NCBI GenBank assembly: GCA_003132645.1
Contig: PKYM01000147.1
Coordinates: 1 to 12,188, forward strand
From: Actinomycetota bacterium
Lineage (GTDB): Bacteria; Actinomycetota; Thermoleophilia; UBA2241
Length of the DNA stretch: 12,188 nucleotides
Direction: 5' to 3'
Both the position numbers and the translations under genes were made by a program. Positions 1 through 6,171 of this stretch are shown piece after piece. The notes beneath the pieces were generated by a model. That model was not told the DNA's origin. It searched no databases and worked only from the letters and a program-made list of their open reading frames with translations. Numbering within the stretch: the stretch's first letter is position 1; the number at the start of each line of letters is the position of its first letter.

Positions 1-632
1 CGAGCGTCATCGAGCGAGCGCGACTCGAGCAGGGAGCGGCGGATGAAGTTGTTGGGCACGCCGACGCGCTGGTCGTCGGCATACAGGGTGTTGCCCGCCG
101 TGGCGACACCGTGCGAGTTGATACCGGTGGGCGGCAGCAAGCAGGCCGAGGTCATGGCCAGGACCTGCGTGCCGTCGTCGGTCGTTATGCGCAACAGGAC
201 GTTCTTGTCGACGTCGCCGGCCCACCAGTCCTCGTTGTGGCCGAGCAGGCAGCGGCCTCCGGCGCGCACGGCTACCGAGGTGCAGTGCTCGGTGCGGGCC
301 ACGGGCGGCCCCGAGGGACTCACGGCCGGATCGGCATTGCAGGTGAGCTCCTCGCCGAGGTTGGGCACGAGCAACCGGCTGAGCGGCACACCGGCGCCCT
401 CGGCCATGCCCTCGAGCTCCTCGACGACCCCGGGCAGCGCCTGGCGGGCGGGCGGCAGGTAGGTCAGACAGTCGCGTTCGGCGGCGGCGAACGGCAGGCC
501 GCCCATGTCCTCGTGATACTCCTCGTAGTAGGCGATCCCGGCGACGATCAGGTGGCGTGCCGCCTCGCCGATCTGGCGGCCGATCTCGCGATGACTGCCG
601 TACGCCTCGATCTCGAGGTAGGGAATACTCAT
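1..632 (-). CDS. C45 / acyl-CoA:6-aminopenicillanate acyltransferase-family protein (3' end beyond window)
   Basis: The frame stays open from an ATG at 632 to the left edge, giving 210 codons of a family usually near 350 residues, so the C-terminal part is missing. Visible hallmarks are an N-terminal helix with EIGRQIGEAAR (about 16-26), the nucleophile region EHCTSVAV with Cys117, and GHNEDWW (131-137), the typical C45 'NEDW' motif. Members are N-terminal-nucleophile hydrolases that cleave themselves just before the Cys and then act on amide bonds. The substrates of bacterial members are mostly unknown, so despite the family name no penicillin synthesis is implied. In the fungal enzyme the Cys follows Gly; here it follows His116. 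The start is set by AAGGAGG at 639-645, six bases upstream. The ATG overlaps the wecB stop (ATGA), so the two are probably translated together. Family is fairly sure; substrate unknown. Confidence 0.85.
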   Translation of the reverse strand, partial: MSIPYLEIEAYGSHREIGRQIGEAARHLIVAGIAYYEEYHEDMGGLPFAAAERDCLTYLPPARQALPGVVEELEGMAEGAGVPLSRLLVPNLGEELTCNADPAVSPSGPPVARTEHCTSVAVRAGGRCLLGHNEDWWAGDVDKNVLLRITTDDGTQVLAMTSACLLPPTGINSHGVATAGNTLYADDQRVGVPNNFIRRSLLESRSLDDA

Positions 633-1774
633 CGCTTGCCTCCTTGGTCGCCGGCAAACGGCCGGGCGCCGCGCCGTCCCGCCTCTGGGGCGCCGGCGGT
701 CTTTTCGAGGAACCCGGCCAAAGCAACGGCGAGATGTTCCCCGGCGTCGCCCCGACCGTAGAACGCGGGGTGCCGCGCACCCCGCGGCGGTGCGGCGAGA
801 GCCGCGGCGAGCGCCTCGCGGTCGCTGCCGACCAGTATATTCCAGCCGCTCTCGATGGTCTCGACCCACTCGCTCGAGTCGCGCATGGTCACGCACGGTA
901 CCGAGAAGAAGTAGGCCTCCTTTTGCAGGCCGCCCGAGTCGGTGGCCACCACGCGGGCGTTCTTGACCAGGGCCAGCGACTCGCTGTAGCCGACCGGCGC
1001 GATCAGCCTGATGTTGGGCGTGACCAGCTCGGTCAGGCCAAAGCGGTCGATGCTCGCCACCGTGCGCGGGTGAGCCGGGAAGATCACGGTCTCGTCGCGG
1101 GCGCCGAGGGCCAGCAGGATGGCTTCGAGGTTGGCCGGCTCGTCGGTGTTCGCCGGGCGGTGAGCGGTGGCCAGCACGTAGCCGCCGGACCGCACCCCGA
1201 GAAGCGCGAGCACGGACTGCTCGCGGGCCGCCGACAGGGTCGATATGGCGAGGTCGAACATGACGTCGCCGACCTGCGCCACGCCGGCGACGATGCCTTC
1301 GGCGGCCAGGTTGGCCACGGCCGTGTCGGTCGGGCAGAACAGCAGGCTCGAGAGGTGGTCTGTCAGCACACGATTGACTTCTTCGGGCATGCGCCGGTCG
1401 AAGGAGCGCAGGCCCGCCTCGACGTGAGCGATGGGCACCTGCAGCTTGGCCGCGGCGAGCGCCCCGGCGAGGGTCGAGTTCGTGTCGCCGTAGACCAGGA
1501 CGAGCCGCGGAGTCACGGCTGCGATGGCGTCGGCTATGCCCGTCAGCATGGCCGCCGTCTGGCGCGCGTGGCTGTCGGAGCCGACCCCGAGCTCGATGTC
1601 GGGGCGTGGCAGGGCGAGCTCATCGTAGAACACACCGGCGAGTTCGTGGTCGTAGTGCTGGCCGGTGTCGAGCAGGACCTCGTCGACCACCGAGCGCACC
1701 ACGCGCGAGACGACGGCCGCCTTGATGTACTGCGGACGGTTGCCGACCACGGAAAGTACGACCGGAGCTTTCAC
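629..1774 (-). CDS. wecB: UDP-N-acetylglucosamine 2-epimerase (non-hydrolysing)
   Basis: Cytosolic enzyme that interconverts UDP-GlcNAc and UDP-ManNAc, supplying ManNAc for teichoic-acid linkage units or other surface glycans. From a GTG at 1774 it is 381 residues, normal for the family. Motifs in order: GNRPQYIKAA (11-20, with Arg13 and Lys18), DTGQHYD (36-42), VYGDTNS (94-100, Asp97), AHVEAGLRS (116-124, Glu119), MPEEVNR (129-135), VGDVMFD (168-174), TAHRPANTDE (203-212, His205), FPAHPR (232-237), and DSGGLQKEA (279-287) for nucleotide binding, then SEWVETIESGWN (301-312). The open frame extends to an ATG at 1972, but those 66 extra codons overlap the divergent gene and do not look like the family, so GTG is preferred. 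A TAGACT box seven bases before the GTG suggests a leaderless message. The stop overlaps the next gene at ATGA. The exact polymer fed is unknown. Confidence 0.93.
   Translation of the reverse strand: MKAPVVLSVVGNRPQYIKAAVVSRVVRSVVDEVLLDTGQHYDHELAGVFYDELALPRPDIELGVGSDSHARQTAAMLTGIADAIAAVTPRLVLVYGDTNSTLAGALAAAKLQVPIAHVEAGLRSFDRRMPEEVNRVLTDHLSSLLFCPTDTAVANLAAEGIVAGVAQVGDVMFDLAISTLSAAREQSVLALLGVRSGGYVLATAHRPANTDEPANLEAILLALGARDETVIFPAHPRTVASIDRFGLTELVTPNIRLIAPVGYSESLALVKNARVVATDSGGLQKEAYFFSVPCVTMRDSSEWVETIESGWNILVGSDREALAAALAAPPRGARHPAFYGRGDAGEHLAVALAGFLEKTAGAPEAGRRGARPFAGDQGGKR
639..645 (-). promoter_or_regulatory. Shine-Dalgarno of the C45-family gene, inside wecB
   Basis: AAGGAGG on the minus strand lies six bases before the ATG at 632. 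It sits within the last codons of wecB, so it fixes the downstream start and supports translational coupling. Confidence 0.8.
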
Positions 1775-1781
1775 GCTACGA

Positions 1782-1811
1782 AGTCTAACTGACGCGCGCA
1801 AGGCGTGTCGC
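1782..1811 (-). promoter_or_regulatory. Candidate leaderless promoter of wecB
   Basis: On the minus strand there is GCGACA (1811-1806, sharing GACA with the -35 consensus), an 18-bp spacer, and TAGACT (1787-1782, TAnAnT-type -10). The GTG start follows after seven bases. Transcription would begin at or next to the start codon, and no Shine-Dalgarno is visible, which fits a leaderless message. Predicted by eye only. Confidence 0.45.
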
Positions 1812-1849
1812 GAACACGGACGCCGGCGTGCGGCGCCGCCGGCCGGGGG

Positions 1850-1855
1850 TACAAT
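1850..1855 (+). promoter_or_regulatory. Candidate -10 box (TACAAT), leaderless start for the 1862 gene
   Basis: TACAAT differs from the consensus at one position and is followed by six bases and then the GTG at 1862, so the expected transcription start coincides with the start codon. No convincing -35 is seen and there is no Shine-Dalgarno. It shares the 87-bp divergent region with the wecB promoter. Confidence 0.5.
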
Positions 1856-1861
1856 CAGGTC

Positions 1862-2404
1862 GTGAGGGACCGGGCCGACCAGGTTGTCGAAGGCTTGCCG
1901 CGCGACCTCGACCGGTTCTTGCGCGACTTCTTTCCGCGCAAGCGCTGGCAGTCGCGGGTGCAGTACGATCACCGCGCCCGGCGCTTCCTGCTCGACGTCA
2001 CCGTGCGCGACAGCGGCCTGGCCGGCGACGAGCGCTTTCTCTCGCTGGTCGCCTTCTACGGGCGCGGCCAGCGCAAGCTCATGCGGCAGAACCTCGGCCT
2101 CGAGCTGCAGTGCCGGCTGTTCTCCGACGAGGGCGCCGACCTGACCCCCCGGTTGCGCACCGCCGAGAGCAGCTACTTAGATAACGAGGAGCGCGGCTCA
2201 GCGATGGGCCGCCAGCTTGCCTGGCTGGGCTTTCGCCGCCGCCTGCTGCGCGACTTCATTCCCCGCACGCTGCTTTGGGCGGGTGTGATGGCGGTCCTCG
2301 TGCTGGTCTTCGGCTTCAGCTTCTCGACCGCCGTGCTGCTCTGCGTCATCGCCCTCGTCGTGCAGGCCGCGGTCGGCTCCTTCCTGTCGGACCGCGTCAC
2401 CTGA
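1862..2404 (+). CDS. Uncharacterised protein with C-terminal two-helix membrane hairpin
   Basis: I do not recognise a family. From the GTG at 1862 it has 180 residues. The N-terminal 130 are soluble, charged and rich in Arg and Asp (LPRDLDRFLRDFFPRKRW at 12-29), with beta-like stretches such as RRFLLDVTVRD (40-50). The last 45 form two hydrophobic segments (about 137-152 and 154-173) separated by one or two residues, as in a membrane hairpin that leaves both ends in the cytoplasm. An ATG at 1805 is in frame, but the 19 residues it would add look like non-coding sequence and lie upstream of the TACAAT box, so GTG is preferred. The gene is divergent from wecB and stands alone on this strand. 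The hairpin and divergent position would suit a membrane-associated accessory protein, but its role is unknown. Confidence 0.7.
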   Translation: MRDRADQVVEGLPRDLDRFLRDFFPRKRWQSRVQYDHRARRFLLDVTVRDSGLAGDERFLSLVAFYGRGQRKLMRQNLGLELQCRLFSDEGADLTPRLRTAESSYLDNEERGSAMGRQLAWLGFRRRLLRDFIPRTLLWAGVMAVLVLVFGFSFSTAVLLCVIALVVQAAVGSFLSDRVT

Positions 2405-2419
2405 CGAGCGCTCCGCTCG
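2405..2419 (+). other. Short GC stem-loop after the 1862 gene
   Basis: CGAGCG (2405-2410) and CGCTCG (2414-2419) form a perfect 6-bp stem with a 3-base loop directly after the TGA stop. No T-run follows, so it is at most a weak terminator or an mRNA 3'-end structure. Confidence 0.3.
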
Positions 2420-2425
2420 CGCGCC

Positions 2426-2504
2426 GCGCGCCGGTCGGCTCGACGAACGGAAGGCCCGAGGAGCGGAAGAGTCGAACCCGCGCGCCGGCCGGCCCGACGA
2501 GCGG
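2426..2504 (+). repeat. 25-bp direct repeat upstream of murT
   Basis: The segments 2426-2450 and 2480-2504 match at 22 of 25 bases (GCGCGCCGG.CGGC.CGACGA.CGG). A third, partial copy of the right half, GGCCCGAGGAGCGG at 2453-2466, differs by one base from 2491-2504. The repeats fill most of the 136-bp spacer between the preceding gene and murT, which otherwise holds only the small stem-loop and a -10-like box. They could be operator sites or simply repeat-prone GC-rich spacer. Confidence 0.55.
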
Positions 2505-2524
2505 CCCTCCCGAACCGCATCGAG

Positions 2525-2530
2525 TATCAT
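2525..2530 (+). promoter_or_regulatory. Candidate -10 box (TATCAT) of the murT-gatD operon
   Basis: TATCAT lies ten bases before the preferred ATG at 2541 and would start transcription a few bases ahead of it. No clear -35 is seen. The box overlaps the alternative in-frame ATG at 2529, which would argue against that start. Confidence 0.35.
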
Positions 2531-2540
2531 GAGGCCCGAC

Positions 2541-3872
2541 ATGGAGCTCTTTCCCCGCCTCACCGCCCGATCCGTGGCCACTGCCGTGCGCCTGAGCGGC
2601 GCCGGCCAGGCGAGCAGCATGCCGGGCAAGGTCGCCAACGCCCTCTTTCCCGGCTACCTGACAAGCCACGGCCGCCGGCTCACCGAGGGCTTCGCGGTCG
2701 TCACCGGCACGAACGGCAAGACGACGACCGCCAACATGGCGGCCGGCGCCCTGACGGACGCCGGCCGCGACTTCGTCACCAACAGCGAGGGCGCCAACCT
2801 GCTCTCGGGCATCGCCACGGCCTTCTCGCGGCGCCCGGCAGCGCCGTTCGCGCTACTCGAGATCGACGAGGCGATCGTGCCGGCCGCCGTCGCCCTTTTG
2901 GGGGCGCCGCGGGTCGTCGTTCTGACGAACCTCTTCCGCGACCAGCTCGACCGCTATGGCGAGGTCAACCGCCTGGCCGAAGGCTGGCTCGACGTTCTGC
3001 GCCGCCTGAGCTCATCGGTGCTGGTCGCCAACGCCGACGACCCGCTGGTCACCTGGGTCGCCCAGGAATCCGGCTGCGAGACCGTCTTCTTCGGCGTCGA
3101 CGTGCGCGACGGGCGCGCCGACCACGAGGTCAGCGATGTCGCGATCTGCCCGCGCTGCGCGACCATGCTCGAGTACTCGTCGCGCTGGCTGTCGCAGCTC
3201 GGCGACTACCGCTGCCCGTCGTGCAGCTTCGCCCGGCCGCCGCGCGACCTCGAAGCGCGCGACCTCGCGACCGTCGAGGGGCACGCGGAGGCGGAGGTAA
3301 CCGGCGTCACCGCCGGCAAGCTCCGCCTCCGCGTGCCCGGCCTGCACAACGTCTATAACGCCGTGGGCGCGGTAGCCCTCACCCAGCGGCTCGGGGTCGA
3401 CCCAGCAGCCGCGCTGCGCTCGCTTTCCGCCTATCAGCCGGTCTTCGGTCGCTGGAGCCTCGTGGCCCGCGGCGACACCGCGGTGCAGGTCAACCTCGTC
3501 AAGAACCCGGCTGGCATGAACCAGACGCTGCGCGCCCTGTGCGAGGTGTCGGGTGAGAAGGCGCTCGTGTTCGTGTTGAACGACAATATCGCCGACGGCC
3601 GCGACATCTCGTGGATCTGGGACGTCGACATGGAGGAGCTGCTGCCGGCGGCCGCCCTGGTCGTGACGAGCGGCACGCGCAAGCACGAGATGGCGCTGCG
3701 GCTGAGCTACGCGGGGGTGCCCGACGAGGCGCTCGCCACCGTCGACTCCGTGAGCGCCGCGCTCGAGCTCGCGGCCGGGCGAGGGGCGCGCGCCATCTAT
3801 CTGCTGCCGACCTACACCGCTCTCAAGGAGGTCCGCGGCGCGCTCGCGGGCTGGAAGGAGGTCCGCCAGTGA
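2541..3872 (+). CDS. murT: Lipid II isoglutaminyl synthase, MurT subunit
   Basis: Mur-ligase-like subunit that, with GatD, amidates the alpha-carboxyl of D-Glu in lipid II to D-isoglutamine, using ATP and ammonia from glutamine, at the cytoplasmic membrane. From ATG 2541 it is 443 residues. Visible parts: P-loop TGTNGKTTT (55-63) in the Mur central domain, LEIDEA (106-111), LTNLFRDQLDRYGE (128-141), a four-Cys zinc ribbon CPRC (203-206) and CPSC (225-228) that is characteristic of MurT, HNVYNAVGA (269-277), and the C-terminal DUF1727 domain with NLVKNPAGMNQTL (318-330) and LNDNIADGRDISWIWD (346-361). That last segment is where MurT contributes an Asp to the GatD active site. The in-frame ATG at 2529 is possible, but GAGG six bases before 2541 and the TATCAT box favour 2541. 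Its stop overlaps gatD (GTGA). Confidence 0.95.
   Translation: MELFPRLTARSVATAVRLSGAGQASSMPGKVANALFPGYLTSHGRRLTEGFAVVTGTNGKTTTANMAAGALTDAGRDFVTNSEGANLLSGIATAFSRRPAAPFALLEIDEAIVPAAVALLGAPRVVVLTNLFRDQLDRYGEVNRLAEGWLDVLRRLSSSVLVANADDPLVTWVAQESGCETVFFGVDVRDGRADHEVSDVAICPRCATMLEYSSRWLSQLGDYRCPSCSFARPPRDLEARDLATVEGHAEAEVTGVTAGKLRLRVPGLHNVYNAVGAVALTQRLGVDPAAALRSLSAYQPVFGRWSLVARGDTAVQVNLVKNPAGMNQTLRALCEVSGEKALVFVLNDNIADGRDISWIWDVDMEELLPAAALVVTSGTRKHEMALRLSYAGVPDEALATVDSVSAALELAAGRGARAIYLLPTYTALKEVRGALAGWKEVRQ
3855..3861 (+). promoter_or_regulatory. Shine-Dalgarno of gatD, inside murT
   Basis: AAGGAGG, a perfect anti-SD match, lies seven bases before the GTG at 3869 and inside the last murT codons. 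It decides the gatD start and supports coupled synthesis of the two subunits in equal amounts. Confidence 0.85.
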
Positions 3873-4744
3873 CCGGCGCCGGCGGGGCGGTCGAGGCCTC
3901 CCCCACCGTCCTCGAGGCGGTCCACCTCTATCCCACCACGATGAACACCTACGGCGACCGCGGCAACGTCGCCGCCCTGACCCGCCGCGCCGCGCTGCGC
4001 GGTCTGGCTCTGAAGTGGCACGCGGTGGAGCGGGGTGACGAGCCGCCGGCCCGCTGCGATCTCGTCTTCATGGGCGGCGGCCAGGACCGCGTCCAGCAGG
4101 CGCTGGCGGCCGATCTGGCCCGGCTGCGTCCCTGGCTTGCCGCCGTGATCGCCGACGGCGCCGTCGTGTTTGCCGTCTGCGCCGGGCTGCAGCTCCTGGG
4201 CCGCCGCTATGTAGCCGCCGACGGCAGCGAGCTGGCCGGCCTCGGCCTTCTCGACCTGGAGACCCTGGCCGCCAAGCCGGGTGAATGGCGCCTGATCGGC
4301 AATGTCGTGGCCGACGTCTCCGACCTCGGCGGCCTCGCCGGTGGCGGCCGCACCGGCGGCCCTGACGTCACCCAGACCGGGGGCGGCGCGGCGCACCTCC
4401 TCGTCGGCTTCGAAAACCACGGCGGCCGCACCTTTCTCGGCGAGACGCAGCCTCTGGGGCGCGTGCGCTGCGGCTTTGGCAACAACGGCGCCGACGGGGG
4501 CGAGGGAGTGCGCGCCGGCAGGGTGATCGCCACCTATCTTCACGGCCCAGTCCTGCCCAAGAACGCCTGGCTGACCGACCATCTGCTGGCCCTGGCTCTG
4601 GAGCACGCCGGTGGGGGGGTGCTGGCGCCCCTGCCGCACCCACGCGAGGATGCCGCCCAGCATGAGGCCGTGCTGGTCGCCGAGCGCGACGCGGCACGAC
4701 GCGGGCGCCGACGCGGCACGAAGCTGCCGGAGAAACGGCGTTGA
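3869..4744 (+). CDS. gatD: Lipid II isoglutaminyl synthase, GatD glutaminase subunit
   Basis: Class I glutamine amidotransferase-like subunit that releases ammonia from glutamine for MurT. From GTG 3869 it has 291 residues, longer than the roughly 240-260 usual for GatD. Motifs: LYPTTMNTYGDRGNV (20-34), the oxyanion-side FMGGGQD (67-73), the nucleophile elbow FAVCAGLQLLG (101-111, Cys104), LVGFENHGGRT (178-188), GFGNNGADGGEG (202-213), and TYLHGPVLPKN (222-232, His225). Cys104 and His225 form the catalytic pair, completed by an Asp from MurT. The extra length comes from a Gly-rich insertion between GNVVADV (144-150) and LVGFENHGG, and from a basic C-terminal tail (about 256-291). The start overlaps the murT stop by four bases. 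The tail's last codons carry the Shine-Dalgarno for the next gene. Confidence 0.95.
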   Translation: MTGAGGAVEASPTVLEAVHLYPTTMNTYGDRGNVAALTRRAALRGLALKWHAVERGDEPPARCDLVFMGGGQDRVQQALAADLARLRPWLAAVIADGAVVFAVCAGLQLLGRRYVAADGSELAGLGLLDLETLAAKPGEWRLIGNVVADVSDLGGLAGGGRTGGPDVTQTGGGAAHLLVGFENHGGRTFLGETQPLGRVRCGFGNNGADGGEGVRAGRVIATYLHGPVLPKNAWLTDHLLALALEHAGGGVLAPLPHPREDAAQHEAVLVAERDAARRGRRRGTKLPEKRR

Positions 4745-5574
4745 CCGCGGGAGACGCGCCGATGAGCGCGACCGAAGCGGGCGACGGGCACCTGGCGCCC
4801 GACGCTGTGCAGCGCCTCATCTCAGACTTTCGCGACCTGCTCGGCCCCGGCGAACCGCCGCGGGTGGCGGGGCTCGAGATCGAGACTCTCTACCGCACGC
4901 GCGGCGGCGACGAACGGTCGGGATCCGGCGAGATCGACGGCTTCGGTGGCGACTTCATCGACTTCCTCACTCAGGGCGGGCTCGCCCATTTCGTGGTGAC
5001 GCTCGGCGACGTGCGCGGCAAGGGTGTCGGGGCGGCGGCCCGCGCGCTCATGGCCAAGTACCTCATCCGGGCGATGCTCGCCGCGCAACGCTGGCCCCTG
5101 CTGCCCGGCGAGGCGCTGCGCGACATCCACAACGCCCTGCTCGCCGTGCCTCACGAGCCGCACGATTTCGTCACCGTCTGCATCGCCTCTGTCGACGCCC
5201 GCAGCGGTACGGTCGGCCTCGCCACCGCCGGACACCCGAGTCCCATCGTCGTCCGCCCCGACGGTATCGAGCGGCCGCTGCTGTGCGGCAACCCGGCGCT
5301 CGGCGTCACCGAGGAGGCCGAGCTTCAGGCGCTACCCACCGACTACGTCGAACTGAGCGCCGGCGACGCCCTGCTGCTCTACACCGACGGGCTCTCCGAC
5401 GTGCGCGACGCCGCCGACCGCTTCTACGAAGACGCGCGCCTCGACCAGGCCCTCGTGCAGTTACGCGGCCTGCCGGGCGCCGCGCTGCTCCAGGGCCTGA
5501 TCGACGACGCCACCGCGTTCGGCGGGCGCCCACCGGCCGACGACGTCGCCCTCGTTCTCATCCGGCGCGAGTAA
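4741..5574 (+). CDS. SpoIIE-family (PP2C-type) serine/threonine phosphatase
   Basis: Stand-alone PPM phosphatase of the SpoIIE/RsbU type, normally acting on phosphorylated anti-anti-sigma (STAS) proteins in partner-switching pathways. From TTG 4741 it has 277 residues. The catalytic core runs from GGDFIDF (69-75, metal ligand Asp71) through LGDVRGKGVGAAARALMAKY (88-107, Asp90), ATAGHPSPIVV (161-171), LLLYTDGLSDVRD (211-223, Asp216) and PADDVALVLIRR (265-276, Asp267/268), so all metal-binding Asp are present. About 68 residues precede the core. No transmembrane, PAS or GAF domain is recognised, so the input is not evident. The TTG overlaps the gatD stop (TTGA), with GGAG eight bases upstream. 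An ATG at 4762 with its own GGGAG is an equally workable start (270 aa). Coupling to murT-gatD is unusual. Substrate unknown. Confidence 0.88.
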   Translation: MTAGDAPMSATEAGDGHLAPDAVQRLISDFRDLLGPGEPPRVAGLEIETLYRTRGGDERSGSGEIDGFGGDFIDFLTQGGLAHFVVTLGDVRGKGVGAAARALMAKYLIRAMLAAQRWPLLPGEALRDIHNALLAVPHEPHDFVTVCIASVDARSGTVGLATAGHPSPIVVRPDGIERPLLCGNPALGVTEEAELQALPTDYVELSAGDALLLYTDGLSDVRDAADRFYEDARLDQALVQLRGLPGAALLQGLIDDATAFGGRPPADDVALVLIRRE

Positions 5575-5702
5575 GGCGCCGACCGGCACGGCGGAGGCTT
5601 CGTCCAGCAATATCCGAGACGAAGGGCTATAGCAGTCGGGCAAGCCCGCCGATATAGAGGCGATACGTGGCAGAACCAGTGATAACTGACCGGAGGAACA
5701 CC
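5575..5702 (+). promoter_or_regulatory. Spacer with two candidate -10 boxes before the 5703 gene
   Basis: This 128-bp gap contains a weak 5-bp stem (CGCCG 5577-5581 with CGGCG 5589-5593) just after the phosphatase stop. It also has two -10-like boxes, TATAGC (5628-5633) and TATAGA (5653-5658), and the strong Shine-Dalgarno at 5692-5696. No good -35 is seen for either box. The local dip in GC and the two boxes suggest that the downstream gene can be transcribed on its own. Confidence 0.4.
5692..5696 (+). promoter_or_regulatory. Shine-Dalgarno deciding the start at 5703
   Basis: GGAGG is followed by six bases and GTG 5703. The in-frame GTG at 5667, 12 codons upstream, has no comparable site, so 5703 is preferred. 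Confidence 0.75.
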
Positions 5703-6128
5703 GTGGGCATCTCCCGCTGGCGTCGACAGGACGGCTTCGTCCGTGGGGTGGTCTTCTATGCCGCGGTGCTGGTCATCGTGGGCGTGCTGGTGCTCGACGC
5801 CGTCTCGGTCGTCCACGCCTCGATGGGCGTGCGACAGGACGCCTCCGACGCCGCCGACCAGGCGCTCTCGACCTTCGTCCAGACCGAGAGCCCGGACATG
5901 GCGATGCAGAGCGCTTCGACCTTCCTGAAGATCCACAGCTCGATCCTGCTGAAGGCCAACAGTACGCTGCAGCGCTCGACCGAGGGACCGGCGCAGGCGA
6001 CGGTCACGATCACGGCCGCCAAGACGCCCCACACCTACGTGTTCCACTACTTCCAGAAGCTGCCGTGGGGTATCGGGCCCTGGTTTCACCACCTGCTGAA
6101 CCCCAGGTCGACCCAGACCAACAGCTAG
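5703..6128 (+). CDS. Uncharacterised single-pass membrane protein
   Basis: I do not recognise a named family. From GTG 5703 it has 141 residues: a short basic N-terminus (SRWRRQ, 4-9), one hydrophobic segment (about 14-32, VVFYAAVLVIVGVLVLDAV), then about 105 polar residues with no second membrane segment. Positive charge before the helix predicts N-in, C-out, so the bulk would lie outside the membrane. After the helix comes an Ala/Asp/Ser-rich stretch (VRQDASDAADQALSTFVQ, about 42-59), which resembles the region after the helix in TadE/TadG-like pseudopilins; that is a resemblance only. A short beta-like part (QATVTITAAK) and an aromatic patch (HYFQKLPWGIGPWFHHLL) end the protein. It follows the phosphatase gene and ends at a convergent junction with ddl. 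Existence is well supported; function unknown. Confidence 0.72.
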   Translation: MGISRWRRQDGFVRGVVFYAAVLVIVGVLVLDAVSVVHASMGVRQDASDAADQALSTFVQTESPDMAMQSASTFLKIHSSILLKANSTLQRSTEGPAQATVTITAAKTPHTYVFHYFQKLPWGIGPWFHHLLNPRSTQTNS

Positions 6129-6171
6129 CGGCTGCGGTCTAGCTGCGTTCTAGCTGTGGTCTAGCTGCGCG
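6125..6171 (+). repeat. CTAGCTG repeat block at the convergent junction
   Basis: Three tandem 11-bp units (6139-6149, 6150-6160, 6161-6171) each begin CTAGCTG. A diverged 14-bp unit (CTAGCGG, 6125) precedes them and contains the stop of the plus-strand gene; the last unit contains the ddl stop. TAG triplets therefore occur in all three frames on both strands. ACAGCTAG (6121-6128) is the reverse complement of CTAGCTGT (6150-6157), so an 8-bp stem is also possible, but without a T-run. Confidence 0.75.

Noticed and set aside
557..1792. 411-codon plus-strand open frame opposite wecB
   Set aside because: It lies entirely antisense to a clear wecB and has shadow-type composition with no motif.
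1775..1972. N-terminal extension of wecB to the ATG at 1972
   Set aside because: It would overlap the divergent gene and its promoter, adds 66 residues unlike the family, and WecB proteins normally start a few residues before the GxRP motif.
5637..5648. CGGGC/GCCCG inverted repeat before the 5703 gene
   Set aside because: The gap between the arms is only two bases, too short for a stable hairpin loop, and the palindrome is likely in GC-rich sequence.
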